Positions 44,272 through 56,513 of a stretch of 64,000 nucleotides of DNA are shown in pieces (positions within the stretch are counted from its first letter, which is position 1; the number at the start of each line of letters is the position of its first letter). The stretch comes from Methylobacterium sp. WL1. Its GTDB lineage: Bacteria > Pseudomonadota > Alphaproteobacteria > Rhizobiales > Beijerinckiaceae. The translations under genes were made by a program, and so were the position numbers. Location of the stretch: positions 2,570,001 through 2,634,000 of the forward strand of contig NZ_CP042823.1 in NCBI RefSeq assembly GCF_008000895.1, read 5' to 3'. Below the pieces are notes generated by a model. It ran no database searches. It saw only the letters and a program-made list of their open reading frames with translations, and was not told the DNA's origin.

Positions 44272-46041
44272 TCAGGTGGCCGGCTCGATGGCCCGGTCCG
44301 CGCTCCTGACCACGGCGCGCGTGTAATCCTCCCACAAAGCCGCGTAGAGCGGCACGGTTCGCAGCAGGTCGTCGTGCCGCCCGTCGCCGAGCAGGCGGCC
44401 GTCGTCGAGGACCAGGATCCGGTCGGCCTGGCGCGCCGCGGCGAGATGGTGGGTGACGAGGATCAGCAGCCGCTCGCGGCCCCAGGCCGTGAGGTTGCGC
44501 TCCAGTGCGAGGGCGGCTTCCGGGTCCAGGAAGGCGGTCGGCTCGTCGAGGAGTGCCACCGGCGGGTTGCGGATCACCGCACGGGCGATCGACAGCCGCT
44601 GGCGCTGGCCGCCCGACAGGGTCCGGCCGCCCTCGCCCAGGGACGTCTCGAGGCCTTCCGGCAGGGTTTCGACGAGCCCGCGCAGCCCGGCGAAATGCAG
44701 GGCTGCATCGAAGGCCGCCGCATCCGGTCGTTGCGTGGCGAGGTTTTCCCGCACGCTGCCGGAGAACAGCATCGTATCCTGATCCACGGTACCAATCTGA
44801 CCGCGCAGCCATCGGGGATCGTAATCCCGCAGGTCGGCACCGCCGATCTCGACCCGGCCGGTATAGTCGCGCTGCAGGCCGAGCAGGATGCGCAGCAGGG
44901 TCGACTTGCCCGAGCCGTTGCGTCCCACGATGGCGACGATGCCGCGCTCCGGCAGGGTCGCCCTCAGATCCCGCAGCGCCGGCCGCGCCGCACCCGGATA
45001 GGTCAGTGAGACACCGTCGAGGCAGATGCCGCCGGGACCGATCCGGCGCAGGGGCGGATGGCGGCCGGCCTGCTCGCGCGGCAGGCTGAGGAAGCCGCCG
45101 ATCTCGCGGATCGCGACGTTCACCTCCTGGGCCATGCGCAGGATGTCGGCGCTGCCGAGAAGCGGGCCGGTGATGCGGGCCGCGACCACCTGGATCGCCA
45201 AAAACTCGCCGACGGTCAGGTAGCCGCCATAGATCCGCCAGCAGCCCACGCCGATGACCAGCAGCGTCATCGCCCGCGAGACCGCCTGGGACCGGAGCCC
45301 GTAGCGCCGCTGCAGGTCCATGACGCCGCTCAGCTCGGCAAGCGTGTTGTCCGTCACCGTAATCCAGCGTCGCATCCGCCCGGCTTCGAGGGCGAGCGAC
45401 TTCACGGTGGCCAGGCCGTTAACGCTCTCGGCCAGTGTGCCGTCACGGACGCTGATCGACTGGTAATAGGCCTTCGCGGATTTCCAGATGCCGCTGATCT
45501 GGTTGCTCGCGATCATCACGATCAGCGGCGCCGCCACCGCGAGCGCCGCCCCGACCGCGACGTCGTAGTAGAGGACCAGGCCGAAGGCGACGAGCGCGCC
45601 GCCGGCATCGATCACCGTGTTCGGGATCTGATGCAGGACGAAGTCCCGGATCTTCGTGATCTGCTGGAAGTGGTTCAGGACCTCGCCGGACTTAAAGGCG
45701 GCACCGTCGATCCGCACCCGCAGCAGGTGGGCGAAGACGCGGCGGGAGATCCGGCGGTCGAGGAAGACCGCCAGCGCGATGATCAGGCGCCCCCGGAACG
45801 CGGTGAGCCCGACCTCGGCGGCGATCGACAGGAGTGCGAGCAGCGCCAGCCCGAGCAGGTGCAGGTCGGCCTGCCCGGCCACGATCGCGTCGACGATGCG
45901 CTGGGTGGCGACCGGAAAGACCAGCCCGGCGCCGTATCCCGCCGCGATCGCGATCAGGAGCCGGGCGACCTGCCCCCGGCGCAACGCGAGCGAACGGCCA
46001 AGCCAGCGCCAGCCGAAGGACGATCGGTCTGCCCGCAACAT
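44272..46041 (-). CDS. ABC transporter, fused membrane and ATP-binding domains (exporter type)
   Basis: A 589-residue half-transporter: a six-helix membrane domain (about residues 20-310, for example LLIAIAAGYGAGLVF), then the nucleotide-binding domain with Walker A VGRNGSGKST, Q-loop, signature LSGGQRQRLSIARA, Walker B PVALLDEPT and H-loop VTHHL. It resembles exporters of the MsbA/HlyB class without the peptidase domain. The start at ATG 46041 is chosen over a frame from 46116 that adds 25 unlikely residues. It is convergent with the Anbu operon and close behind thiE; the cargo is unknown, and no membrane-fusion protein is adjacent. Confidence 0.88.
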   Translation of the reverse strand: MLRADRSSFGWRWLGRSLALRRGQVARLLIAIAAGYGAGLVFPVATQRIVDAIVAGQADLHLLGLALLALLSIAAEVGLTAFRGRLIIALAVFLDRRISRRVFAHLLRVRIDGAAFKSGEVLNHFQQITKIRDFVLHQIPNTVIDAGGALVAFGLVLYYDVAVGAALAVAAPLIVMIASNQISGIWKSAKAYYQSISVRDGTLAESVNGLATVKSLALEAGRMRRWITVTDNTLAELSGVMDLQRRYGLRSQAVSRAMTLLVIGVGCWRIYGGYLTVGEFLAIQVVAARITGPLLGSADILRMAQEVNVAIREIGGFLSLPREQAGRHPPLRRIGPGGICLDGVSLTYPGAARPALRDLRATLPERGIVAIVGRNGSGKSTLLRILLGLQRDYTGRVEIGGADLRDYDPRWLRGQIGTVDQDTMLFSGSVRENLATQRPDAAAFDAALHFAGLRGLVETLPEGLETSLGEGGRTLSGGQRQRLSIARAVIRNPPVALLDEPTAFLDPEAALALERNLTAWGRERLLILVTHHLAAARQADRILVLDDGRLLGDGRHDDLLRTVPLYAALWEDYTRAVVRSADRAIEPAT

Positions 46042-46153
46042 CACCCCCGCGCTCCGAATCGGGCGCGGAGTGAGGCATACATTCGCGGCGCTGGCGACCG
46101 CTCCGCGTGGGTTCATCCGGGGACGCCGCGTCCGGGATGCGCCATACGGACGG

Positions 46154-46789
46154 TTAGGGCTGGCACCCGTCCCAGGCCGCCAGGATGCGACGGGCGGCGG
46201 CCATGGGCCCGGCGGCGCGCATCAGCGTGCCCATCACGGCGACCCCGGCTGCACCCGCATCCTGGCAGAGCGGGATGCGCTCCGGCGTGACGCCACCGAG
46301 GGCGACGATCGGCAGGCCGGCACGACGGGCCGCCGCTATGCCCTCCGGACCGAGGGCCGGGCCGTAGCCGGGCTTGCTGGCGGTGGGGAAGATGGGGCTC
46401 AGGGTGACATAGTCGGCGCCGGCCCCGGCGGCTGCCTCGACTTCCACGGGTGCGTGGGCCGAGATCCCGATCAGCGCATTCGGTCCGAGGGCCGCGCGGG
46501 CCGCCGTGATCCATTCCGGCCCGGTGCCGCCACCGAGATGCACGCCGTCCGCCCCGAGTGCTTCAGCCAGGGCGATGTCACCGCCGACCGTGAGGAACGC
46601 GCCCGCCGCACGGACCCTGGCGGCGATGCTGGCGCCGAGGCTGCGCCGCGCCTCCGGGTCGAGGTCGCGGTCGCGGAACCAGATCCAGCGGACGCCGCCG
46701 TCGAGCGCCGCCTGCACGGTGTCGGCCAGGGGCCGGGCGTGCCCGTGCCGGTCCGTCACTGCCAGCAGCCGCGACGGCAGCGGTCTCAC
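46154..46789 (-). CDS. thiE: Thiamine-phosphate synthase
   Basis: A 211-residue (beta/alpha)8 enzyme that joins the pyrimidine and thiazole halves of thiamine. Family features: [61 protein letters not shown] and [10 protein letters not shown]. The GTG start at 46789 overlaps the thiG stop (GTGA), so it is translated by coupling. Some residues of the canonical LR-KD motif are altered to FRDRD. Last gene of the TPP-riboswitch-controlled operon. Confidence 0.92.
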   Translation of the reverse strand: MRPLPSRLLAVTDRHGHARPLADTVQAALDGGVRWIWFRDRDLDPEARRSLGASIAARVRAAGAFLTVGGDIALAEALGADGVHLGGGTGPEWITAARAALGPNALIGISAHAPVEVEAAAGAGADYVTLSPIFPTASKPGYGPALGPEGIAAARRAGLPIVALGGVTPERIPLCQDAGAAGVAVMGTLMRAAGPMAAARRILAAWDGCQP

Positions 46790-47589
46790 GAGCCGACGAG
46801 GCCGAGTTGCGGACTCGACGGATCGGCCCGGCCGCGGCGGGGGATGCGACCGGCGCAATAGGCATCGCGCCCGGCCTCGACCGCGCGGCCCATGGCCCGG
46901 GCCATCCGCACCGGGTCGTCGGCCTTGGCGATGGCGGTGTTGATCAGGCAGGCCGCCGCCCCGAGCTCCATGGCGATGACCGCATCCGAGGCGGTGCCGA
47001 TGCCGGCGTCGACGATCACCGGTACGCTCGCGCGGCGACAGATCAGCTCGATATTGGCCGGGTTGGCGACCCCCATGCCGGAGCCGATCAGCGAGCCCAT
47101 CGGCATGATCGCGGCGCAGCCGAGATCCTCCAGGCGCTGGCAGACGACCGGATCGTCGTTGCAGTAGGGCAGGACCACGAAGCCCTCGTCCACCAGATGC
47201 CGGCAGGCCTCGATCAACTCGGCCACATCGGGATAGAGGGTCTCCCGGTCGCCGATCACCTCGACCTTGATCCAGTTGGTGTCCAGAGCCTCCCGGGCGA
47301 GCTCGGCGGTCATGATCGCGTCGCGGGCGGTCTCGCAGCCGGCGGTGTTGGGCAGGAAGCGCTTGCCCTTGAGGATCCGCACGGTGTCCGAGCCGTGGCC
47401 CTGGAGCGAGACCCGGCGGATCGAGGCGGTGACGACCTCGGCCCCAGACGCCGCGACCGCGTCGCGCATGATCGCCTGGGTCGGGTAGCCGGCCGTGCCG
47501 ATGAACAGCCGCGAGGACAGCTCCGCCCCGGCGATGGTGAAGTGATCCGCCTCGGTCTCGGGGCGCAGCGGCGTGACGGTCTGGTCCAT
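46786..47589 (-). CDS. thiG: Thiazole synthase
   Basis: A 267-residue enzyme forming the thiazole ring from deoxyxylulose-5-phosphate, dehydroglycine and ThiS-thiocarboxylate. The imine-forming Lys is in [10 protein letters not shown], and phosphate-binding glycines occur in [11 protein letters not shown] and [11 protein letters not shown] strong AGGGAGGT precedes ATG 47589; a TTG two codons earlier is less likely. It lies between thiS and thiE in the operon. Confidence 0.96.
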   Translation of the reverse strand: MDQTVTPLRPETEADHFTIAGAELSSRLFIGTAGYPTQAIMRDAVAASGAEVVTASIRRVSLQGHGSDTVRILKGKRFLPNTAGCETARDAIMTAELAREALDTNWIKVEVIGDRETLYPDVAELIEACRHLVDEGFVVLPYCNDDPVVCQRLEDLGCAAIMPMGSLIGSGMGVANPANIELICRRASVPVIVDAGIGTASDAVIAMELGAAACLINTAIAKADDPVRMARAMGRAVEAGRDAYCAGRIPRRGRADPSSPQLGLVGS

Positions 47590-47591
47590 GG

Positions 47592-47804
47592 TCAACCTCC
47601 CTGCATGGCGCGGACGATCTCGACCCGGTCGCCCTCGGCAACCGGCGTCTCGTCCCAGTCCCGGCGGCGCAGCACGCGGCCGTTCAGGGCGATGGCGATG
47701 CCCTGGGGGCTCTCGATACCGGTCTCGTCGGCCTCGGCCCGGAACAGGGCCGCGATGGTCTCGACCGCGAGATCCCGCATTTCTCCGTTCACCAGAAGCT
47801 TCAT
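47592..47804 (-). CDS. thiS: Sulfur carrier protein ThiS
   Basis: A 70-residue beta-grasp ubiquitin-like protein ending in the required Gly-Gly (VRAMQGG), whose C-terminus becomes a thiocarboxylate that donates sulfur to ThiG. It begins [13 protein letters not shown], typical for the family. Its ATG overlaps the thiO stop (ATGA), and thiG follows after 2 bp, so the operon is tightly coupled. No thiF gene is present here; adenylation must be done elsewhere. Confidence 0.95.
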   Translation of the reverse strand: MKLLVNGEMRDLAVETIAALFRAEADETGIESPQGIAIALNGRVLRRRDWDETPVAEGDRVEIVRAMQGG

Positions 47805-49024
47805 GCCGAGGCCCTCGTGGGTTCGCGTCGGTCGAAGCGCGCCCGAGTGAACGGCTGTGCGATCTCCGGCAGCGCGCCGCGTGTGACGAGTTCGGCGACC
47901 GCCTCGGCCGTCACGGGGGCGAGCAGGTAGCCGTTGCGGTGATGGCCGGTGGCGACGAGGAGGCCCGGTGCGAGCGTGTCGATGATCGGCGCGTCGTCGT
48001 CCGAGGTCGGACGGTAGCCGCCCCACACGGCCTCGACCTCCATCTCCTCGATGCCGGGCAGCACCCGGCGCGCGCCCTCGAGCAGGGCGAAGAGGCCGCC
48101 GGCGGTGATGCCCGACCGGAAGCCGCAATCCTCGACCGTTGCGCCGACGATCAGCTGGCCGTCGCTCTTGGGCGCCATGTGGACCTGCTCGGTCCAGATC
48201 ATCCGGCTGAGCGTGCCGGTGCGCGCGGTGGTGCGCAGGGCCATCGACTGGCCCTTGAGCGGTCGCACCGGCAGGGCGAGATGTTCGGGCAGCAGGCCGC
48301 CCTCCCCGCTCCACGCGCCGGAGGCCAGCACGACGGTATCGGCCGTCACGGCCTCGTCGCCGGCCCGGATGCCGGTCACCGTTCCGCCGGACCAGTCGAG
48401 CCCGCTCACCGCCAGGCCCTCGACCAGCGTCACGCCGGCACGCCGACAGGCTTCGGCCAGTGCCGCCATAACGAGGCGGGGATCGACCTGGTGATCCAGT
48501 GGGCAATGGATTCCGGCGGTGACGGCCGGCCGCAGGGCGGGCTCAAGGCGCCGCACCTCGGTGCCCGGGAGCCACGCGGCGTCGAGGCCCGAGCGGCGCT
48601 GCAGGTCGTAGCGGAAGCGCAGGCGCTCGACCTCGTCGCGGCCGATGGCGACCACGACGGTCCCGTCCGCGCGATAATCGATCGGCAGGCCGGTCTCGGC
48701 TTCGAGGGCGTCGCGGAACCCCGGCCAGAGCCGGAGCGATTCGAGGGCGAGGGGCAGCAGCGGATCGGAGCCCGGCTCGTGCTCGGCGGCCGGGGCCAGC
48801 ATGCCGGTGGCGGCCAGGCTCGCACCCGCGCCGATCGTGTCGCGCTCGATGACGACCACCGCGCGGCCGGCGCGTGCGAGCCGCCAGGCGATCGACAGGC
48901 CGATCAACCCGCCGCCGACGACGGCGACATCGGCACGCGCCGGCAGCGAGGCCTGCGCGGCGAAGCCGCCCGGGAGGCGGCGGCGTCCGATCGGCGAAAC
49001 GGGGCGGTCAAAAGCCAAAGTCAT
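47801..49024 (-). CDS. thiO: Glycine oxidase ThiO
   Basis: A 407-residue FAD enzyme that oxidises glycine to the imine used by ThiG. The FAD motif [17 protein letters not shown] is at about residues 32-48, and the C-terminal [20 protein letters not shown] region is typical of ThiO/DAO enzymes. The start is ATG 49024. It is the first gene of the operon, about 80 bp downstream of the TPP riboswitch. The use of ThiO rather than ThiH implies an aerobic lifestyle. Confidence 0.94.
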   Translation of the reverse strand: MTLAFDRPVSPIGRRRLPGGFAAQASLPARADVAVVGGGLIGLSIAWRLARAGRAVVVIERDTIGAGASLAATGMLAPAAEHEPGSDPLLPLALESLRLWPGFRDALEAETGLPIDYRADGTVVVAIGRDEVERLRFRYDLQRRSGLDAAWLPGTEVRRLEPALRPAVTAGIHCPLDHQVDPRLVMAALAEACRRAGVTLVEGLAVSGLDWSGGTVTGIRAGDEAVTADTVVLASGAWSGEGGLLPEHLALPVRPLKGQSMALRTTARTGTLSRMIWTEQVHMAPKSDGQLIVGATVEDCGFRSGITAGGLFALLEGARRVLPGIEEMEVEAVWGGYRPTSDDDAPIIDTLAPGLLVATGHHRNGYLLAPVTAEAVAELVTRGALPEIAQPFTRARFDRREPTRASA

Positions 49025-49103
49025 CTCCGCGGAATTCCGTCGCGAAGATCGGGCCGTCTGCTTCGGTGAGAAGCGGTGACCTGCCATTCAGGCGGCCGCG
49101 GTC

Positions 49104-49212
49104 CAATCCCTACGCCGGTGTGAGCCGGATCAGGTTCGAAGGATTTCCGCGCCGCAGGTCCGGGGGACGTGCCAGCGGTTTCTCAGCCCCTTGCCGGGGA
49201 TCTCCCTGGAAC
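49104..49212 (-). promoter_or_regulatory. TPP (thi-box) riboswitch
   Basis: On the minus strand the conserved elements come in order: GGGGCTGAGAAA (about 49180-49195), CTTCGAACCTGATCCGGCT (about 49121-49140) and CGGCGTAGGGA (about 49107-49118), the aptamer core of TPP riboswitches. It precedes thiOSGE by about 80 bp, so thiamine pyrophosphate should switch the operon off, probably at translation initiation. Confidence 0.93.
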
Positions 49213-49673
49213 AGCGATAGATCTGATCGCGTAGGCCCCGCGGGTCAAGCCTGATACGGCGAGCCGCGGTCTGGGATGCAACATTCCTGGTGGCGCAGTC
49301 ACCGATCGGATCTCCGGCCCAGGGCCTAATTCTGATCGCGTCGCTTGCCGGTTGAGCGATATGCGCCATGCTCGATCATTGAAGGCGTCCGCGGCACGAG
49401 CGTGCATGCCGGCATACCTGCGTCAGCGATTCCCAATATTTTAATTTTTTTGAGTTATAATCAGTAATATTCAATGAATTTACCACAAGAAATAGTCGTT
49501 AATTTTGGAAAAGTACTTGAATAATTTCGCCATTTATAACGCTATATAAATAATGAAAATCAAAAAGTAAATTTAATGCGGGGGGCTAGATTGGGTGACG
49601 AAGAGGTTTGCGCTATCAAAAGACGCAGCACGATAAGAGGCGATGTAACGAAATTTTCTTTGGGTGTATTGGC
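49213..49673. other. AT-rich non-coding stretch upstream of the glycosyltransferase
   Basis: No gene is seen. From about 49430 to 49600 the sequence is mostly A and T, strikingly unlike the roughly 70% GC surroundings, with several TATAAT/TTGAGT-like boxes (for example around 49450-49465). The left part holds the promoter of the thi operon. It looks like horizontally acquired DNA. Confidence 0.6.
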
Positions 49674-50792
49674 ATGAATAGTTTTGGTCAAAAAATTTGC
49701 CTTTGCATGATCGTCAAGAATGAGTCTCACGTTATTCGCAGGTGTCTTGATTCTGTGAGATCCGTTATTGACCATTGGATCATTGTCGATACCGGCTCGA
49801 CGGATGGAACACAGGATGTCATCCGCGCAGCGATGGCAGACATGCCCGGTACGCTTGTGGAGAGACCCTGGGTCGATTTCGCCTTCAACCGCACCGAGGC
49901 TTTAAAATTAGCGCGCCCGCACGCCGCATATAGTTTGATCATCGATGCCGACGATCAATTGATAATTCCCAATGATTTCTCGATGCCGAAGCTCATTGCG
50001 GCAGGGTACATGATGACGATTTTGGATGAAAATACAGAATACTGGCGTATACAACTGGTTAAAAATAATAAAAATTGGCGCTATCGAGGCGTCGTGCATG
50101 AATTTCTGGAGTGCCAAAAGGACCCGCCAACACCCAAGCTGCCGCTTGCCATGCGTCGCGGCGACGATGGAGCTCGTCATCGCGATCGGTCGTCGGAACG
50201 ACGAGATTTGGCGGTTCTGGAAAGAGCGTTAGCTGCTGAAAAAGACCCATTCATGATCGCGCGATACACGTTCTATCTCGCGCGATCTTATCGCGATGTC
50301 GGCGAAGATCTCAAGGCACTGGATTGTTATCTGAAGCGAAGCAGCCTCGGGTATTGGAAGGAAGAAGTATACATCAGTTTATTGAACGCTGCCTGGCTCA
50401 TGGAGAAATTGAATGAGCCCGCGGAAAAAGTCCTGAAGCTGTACGATCGCATGATTCCCGTCTGTCCGGCACGGGCTGAGGCACGCCACAGCGCTAGCCA
50501 ATACTGCAGACGCAAGGAGAAGTTTGCGGCGGGATACCGGTATGCGGAGTCCGGACTGTCCCTCAAGGCGCCAAAAGAAGGCATCGCAATAATGCCCTGG
50601 GTTTACGATTTTGGATTGCTGGAAGAATTTTCAATTCACGCTTATCACACGGCGCAACACAAGGCCTGCGCGGCGGCGTGCCTGAAAATACTCGACCTGC
50701 CGGAAGTTCCAGACGAGGTTCTCACCCGGACCGCAGCCTTGGCGAACGCAGTTCTAGTCAAGATGGCCGAGTCGGTGCCTGGATCGGGATAA
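49674..50792 (+). CDS. Family 2 glycosyltransferase with TPR-like C-terminal region
   Basis: A 372-residue protein. The N-terminal GT-A domain has CLCMIVKNESHVIRRCLDS, VDTGSTDGT and the metal-binding DADDQ; the C-terminal half is helical with pairs such as RYTFYLARSYRDVGEDLKALDCY, typical of TPR-containing glycosyltransferases that act on surface or intracellular glycans. The start is ATG 49674. GC content is far below that of neighbouring genes, codon use includes many A/T-ending codons, and the gene lies alone between the thi operon and adenylate cyclase, so recent transfer is likely. The acceptor is unknown. Confidence 0.85.
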   Translation: MNSFGQKICLCMIVKNESHVIRRCLDSVRSVIDHWIIVDTGSTDGTQDVIRAAMADMPGTLVERPWVDFAFNRTEALKLARPHAAYSLIIDADDQLIIPNDFSMPKLIAAGYMMTILDENTEYWRIQLVKNNKNWRYRGVVHEFLECQKDPPTPKLPLAMRRGDDGARHRDRSSERRDLAVLERALAAEKDPFMIARYTFYLARSYRDVGEDLKALDCYLKRSSLGYWKEEVYISLLNAAWLMEKLNEPAEKVLKLYDRMIPVCPARAEARHSASQYCRRKEKFAAGYRYAESGLSLKAPKEGIAIMPWVYDFGLLEEFSIHAYHTAQHKACAAACLKILDLPEVPDEVLTRTAALANAVLVKMAESVPGSG

Positions 50793-50957
50793 TCCCAGCA
50801 CAGGTCTACGATCTTTCGATTATGGAGAGCCTAAAAGCTGGGGCAGTCGGAAAAATATCCGCGTCACACGGCTAAGCACAGAGGTTCTAAACGGCACTGA
50901 TGTCATTGTTACGTATGGGGGCGAATTTATCAGTCCTGTGACATTTTGCGAAAACTC

Positions 50958-52217
50958 TCAGCTCGGCGCACGCGGCCGCAGGAATTTCGGGCGGAACACC
51001 GCCATGGGCTCGCGGAAGCCGTCGAGGACGTGCTCGCCCAGGGGGATCGGATCGCCCCAGAGGAAGTCCACGAACGGCTTCGACATCAGCAGCGGCTCGC
51101 CGAGCTGGCGGTTCAGCCGGGCGATCCGGCTGGCGAGGTTCACGTCGCGGCCGATGACCGTGAAGTCGAGCCGGGAGCCCGAGCCGACATTGCCGTAGGC
51201 GGCCTCGCCGTGGTGGAGCGCGATTCCCGCCGCCACCGGCACCGAGAACTGATGCAGGGCGTTGGCCTCGTCGAGGGCCGCCAGCGCGTTCTGGGCCGCA
51301 GTGAGCGCCCCCTTGGCGGCCCCCCCGAGATCGTCGCCCGATTCCCGGAAGATCGCCAGCAAGCCATCGCCCAGATACTTCAGGACCTCGCCGCCCTCAC
51401 GCTCGATCGGCGGCACCAGGCAGTCGAAGAACACGTTGAGCAGTCCGACCGCCTCCTCGGGAGTCATGTCGGCGGAGGTCCGGGTGTAGTCCCGCATGTC
51501 GGCGAATAGGATCGCCGAGCGGATCCGCGTCACCTGTCCGCGGCGGATGTCGCCGGCCAGGATCGCCCGGTGCGGCTCGTCGCCGACATAGAGGCGCAGC
51601 ACGTGGTCGAGTTGCTTGTTGAGGACGCGCATCTCTGCGACGGCGGCGAGCGCCGGCATGACGAAGCGGAGGATCGCGATGTCGTCCTCGCCGAACCCGT
51701 CGGGCGCCTTCGTCGCGAAGGTGATCCCGTTCTTGGTGCCGTTGGTGAAGAACAGCGGCGCCACGACGTAGTGGGTGTAGCCGCCGGCCTTCAGGTCCGG
51801 GATGATCGCGTAGGCATCGTCCGGCGTCTCGGCGACGTCGAGGATCAGCCACTCGCCGGTCTCGTGGACGGTGTGGAACGGGCTGTTAAGATAAGCCTCC
51901 TGCGAGCGGCCCCCGTGCGGGAACAGCCGCACGCTGGTGCCGCCGTCCCGGGTCCAGACCCGGCCCACGCCGGCATATTCCGAGTGCAGGGTGTCGATCG
52001 CGGTGGAGGCCCGATCCACCGGCACGCCGATAGCGATCAGCCGCTCGGCGAGGCCGGACAGCATGTCCTCGGCCTTCTGCAGCCGGGCGCCCTCGCCCAA
52101 CAGCCAGTCGCGGATGCCCACCGAGGGCTGGAGCGCGCCGAAGGGCACGTCGTCGGCTTCGGAGCCGTCCGCGAAGGCCGTCGGCAATCCGGGCGTTGGC
52201 GGGCGGCGTTCGAGCAT
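50958..52217 (-). CDS. Class III adenylate/guanylate cyclase with N-terminal GAF-like domain
   Basis: A 419-residue cytoplasmic cyclase. About residues 50-205 form a GAF-like sensory domain ([18 protein letters not shown]); the catalytic domain begins at [11 protein letters not shown] (metal-binding Asp) and continues with [16 protein letters not shown] (second metal Asp) and [20 protein letters not shown] (transition-state Asn/Arg). All residues for catalysis appear present. It makes cyclic AMP (purine specificity cannot be settled here). No partner regulator is nearby. Confidence 0.92.
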   Translation of the reverse strand: MLERRPPTPGLPTAFADGSEADDVPFGALQPSVGIRDWLLGEGARLQKAEDMLSGLAERLIAIGVPVDRASTAIDTLHSEYAGVGRVWTRDGGTSVRLFPHGGRSQEAYLNSPFHTVHETGEWLILDVAETPDDAYAIIPDLKAGGYTHYVVAPLFFTNGTKNGITFATKAPDGFGEDDIAILRFVMPALAAVAEMRVLNKQLDHVLRLYVGDEPHRAILAGDIRRGQVTRIRSAILFADMRDYTRTSADMTPEEAVGLLNVFFDCLVPPIEREGGEVLKYLGDGLLAIFRESGDDLGGAAKGALTAAQNALAALDEANALHQFSVPVAAGIALHHGEAAYGNVGSGSRLDFTVIGRDVNLASRIARLNRQLGEPLLMSKPFVDFLWGDPIPLGEHVLDGFREPMAVFRPKFLRPRAPS

Positions 52218-52293
52218 GGCGCCAAGGTGGGGGCCGCGCAGCAGCCGCCTGGCAACGCGGTCGGAGGAGGCGCCGCGGGGGCCGCGACGGGGC

Positions 52294-54294
<2,001 letters not shown>

Positions 54295-54494
54295 GATCAG
54301 CCTATTGTTTCGGGTGCGGCGCGCTGCGGGGGCCTGAGTAAGGCCGCTCCACGCCGTCGGCGCCGCGATACTTGCGAGTGGCCCCGGATTGCTCCGGACG
54401 CCTTGAGTCGTCGGGTTCCGTATGCAAGCCCGAGGCTTGACCAATTGTTAACTAACGCGGGGTTCGGCCCGTCGCCACCGCCATCGCACGGCCG

Positions 54495-56393
54495 TCATGC
54501 GGCGGTCGAGTCGTTCGACACCGGCTTGTCGGCTTCAGCCTCGGCAGCGATGACGGTCTCCAGCCTCGCCTTGACTTCGCAGAGCCATGCCCACCCGGCA
54601 TCGGTCGGATCGTCTTCGAACGCCTGCCGTGCTTCGCGAAGTTCGCTATGTAGCGCGCCAGCCTGCCGGTGCAAGATCATCGCCTGTCTGAGAGCGTCCG
54701 CGCGCTGCTGCGGATCGGCGTGCGGGGACAGCGTAATCCGGTCTCGGGACCGGGCGAGCGCCAGAATCCGCTCCGCCGCCTCTCCGAGACCGGCCCGTGT
54801 GATGCGGGTTTGCAACAGGTCCGCGTTCGTTTGTCCATCCTCTGCGGCACAAGCGACCAGGACCGACAGGAGCGCCCGCGCGTCGGGGTGCTCGAAGTCG
54901 AGTTCCGAGACCTCGTCGCCGAAATCGCTGAGCATCTCCGGGTGGACCAGCAATGTGCCGGCGATCACCGCCTCGCGCACCGGCGCCGCCCCGGAGAAGC
55001 CCGCCGAGGCGGTCATCGAGGCGCTGGGGCTGCCGGTGATCCGCGGCGAGACCGGTTCGCCCGGGCGGACGAAGCGGCGGTTCTGCCCCTTCGGCCCGGA
55101 CCCGGGCCCGCTGGACCGCGCGTTCCGGGGCGACAGGCTGCGCAGCCGCTCCTCGATGTCGTCGCGGTAGTAGCGCTTGACGGTCTCGTCGCGGATCGTG
55201 GCGACGGTGGCGCGCAGCGTCTGGGTCAGGCCGGCCCGGCGCTCGGGCGTATCGGCCGGCCCCGATTCGAGCGCGCGGCGCCAGAGCAGCTCGGACAGCG
55301 GCAGCGCGGCCTGCAGCACCTGGTCGATCGCCCCGGGACCGCCCGAGCGCAGCAGGTCGTCGGGATCCTGACCGCCCGGCAGCAGGGCGATCCGAAGCGA
55401 GCGGCCGGGCTCCAGGGCCGGCAGGGCGATGTCGAGCGCCCGGAAGGCCGCCCGCTGCCCGGCCTTGTCGCCGTCGAAGCAGAGGATCGGCTCGTCGGCG
55501 TGGCGCCATAGCAAGGCCAGCTGGTCCTCGGTCAGCGCGGTGCCGAGCGGCGCCACCGTCTCGGGATGGCCGGCCAGCGTCATGGCGATGACGTCGACGT
55601 AGCCCTCGACCGCGATGATCGAGCTGCGCTCGTGGGAGGCCTTGCGCGCGCCGTGGAGGTTGTAGAGCGTCCGGCCCTTGTGGAAGAGCGGCGTCTCGGG
55701 CGAATTCAGATACTTGGCGCGCACCTCCTTGGCGAGCGCCCGCCCCCCAAAGGCGACGACCCGGCCGCGGGTGTCAGTGATCGGGAACATCACCCGGTCG
55801 CGGAAATAATCGTACGGGACCGAGACATCCTCGCCGCCGGCGAGCAGGCCCAGCTCGACCATCAGCGCCTTGTCGACCCCCTGCCCGGCCAGGTGGTCAC
55901 GCAGGGCGTAGCGCTCGTTCGGCGCGTAGCCGAGCCGGAAGGCCCGCTGCGTGTCGTCCTTGAGCCCCCGGCGTTCGAGATAGGCCCGCGCCTCGCTGCC
56001 CGGCCCGGCCCGCAGGCGGTCCTCGAACCACCGCGCGGCCATCTCCATGACCTCGAAAGCCCCGGCGCGCTGCTTCTCGGCGACGCGGGTATCTTCCGTG
56101 GGCGCCGGCAGGCTGACGCCGGCCTCGCTCGCCAGCCGCTCCACGGCCTCGGGAAAGCTCAGGCCCTCCGTCTCCATCAGGAACGTGAAGATGTCGCCGT
56201 GCTTGGACGATGAGAAGCAGTGATAGAACTGCTTCTGGTCGTTCACGTAGAAGGACGGCGTCTTCTCGGCGTTGAACGGCGACAGGCCGCGCCATTCGCG
56301 GCCGGCCTTCTTCAGCTGCACCCGTCGGCCGACCACGGCCGAGGCCGGCAGCCGGGCGCGGATCTCTTCCAGGATGTGGGGCGGATAGCGCAC
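54495..56393 (-). CDS. dnaG: DNA primase
   Basis: A 632-residue replication primase: an N-terminal CHC2-like domain, a Toprim catalytic core (IAVEGYVDVIAM and LCFDGDKAGQRAA) and a helicase-interacting C-terminal region. The zinc-ribbon ligand positions read Ser38, Asn41, Cys59 and Ser62 (GLSPFNAEKTPSF ... FYHCFSSSKHGD) instead of Cys, His, Cys, Cys, so metal binding is probably lost, as in other alphaproteobacteria. It lies upstream of rpoD and downstream of yqeY on the same strand. Confidence 0.97.
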   Translation of the reverse strand: MRYPPHILEEIRARLPASAVVGRRVQLKKAGREWRGLSPFNAEKTPSFYVNDQKQFYHCFSSSKHGDIFTFLMETEGLSFPEAVERLASEAGVSLPAPTEDTRVAEKQRAGAFEVMEMAARWFEDRLRAGPGSEARAYLERRGLKDDTQRAFRLGYAPNERYALRDHLAGQGVDKALMVELGLLAGGEDVSVPYDYFRDRVMFPITDTRGRVVAFGGRALAKEVRAKYLNSPETPLFHKGRTLYNLHGARKASHERSSIIAVEGYVDVIAMTLAGHPETVAPLGTALTEDQLALLWRHADEPILCFDGDKAGQRAAFRALDIALPALEPGRSLRIALLPGGQDPDDLLRSGGPGAIDQVLQAALPLSELLWRRALESGPADTPERRAGLTQTLRATVATIRDETVKRYYRDDIEERLRSLSPRNARSSGPGSGPKGQNRRFVRPGEPVSPRITGSPSASMTASAGFSGAAPVREAVIAGTLLVHPEMLSDFGDEVSELDFEHPDARALLSVLVACAAEDGQTNADLLQTRITRAGLGEAAERILALARSRDRITLSPHADPQQRADALRQAMILHRQAGALHSELREARQAFEDDPTDAGWAWLCEVKARLETVIAAEAEADKPVSNDSTAA

Positions 56394-56513
56394 GGGGCCT
56401 GCGGATCGACTGCCTGACCGTTGGATATAGCGCGCCCGGGCGGTCCGAGTCCCGCCCGGGCGGTCGATCGTTCGATCAGGCGGGGGATTGTGGGGAGAGC
56501 CGGCGCCTCGGTC

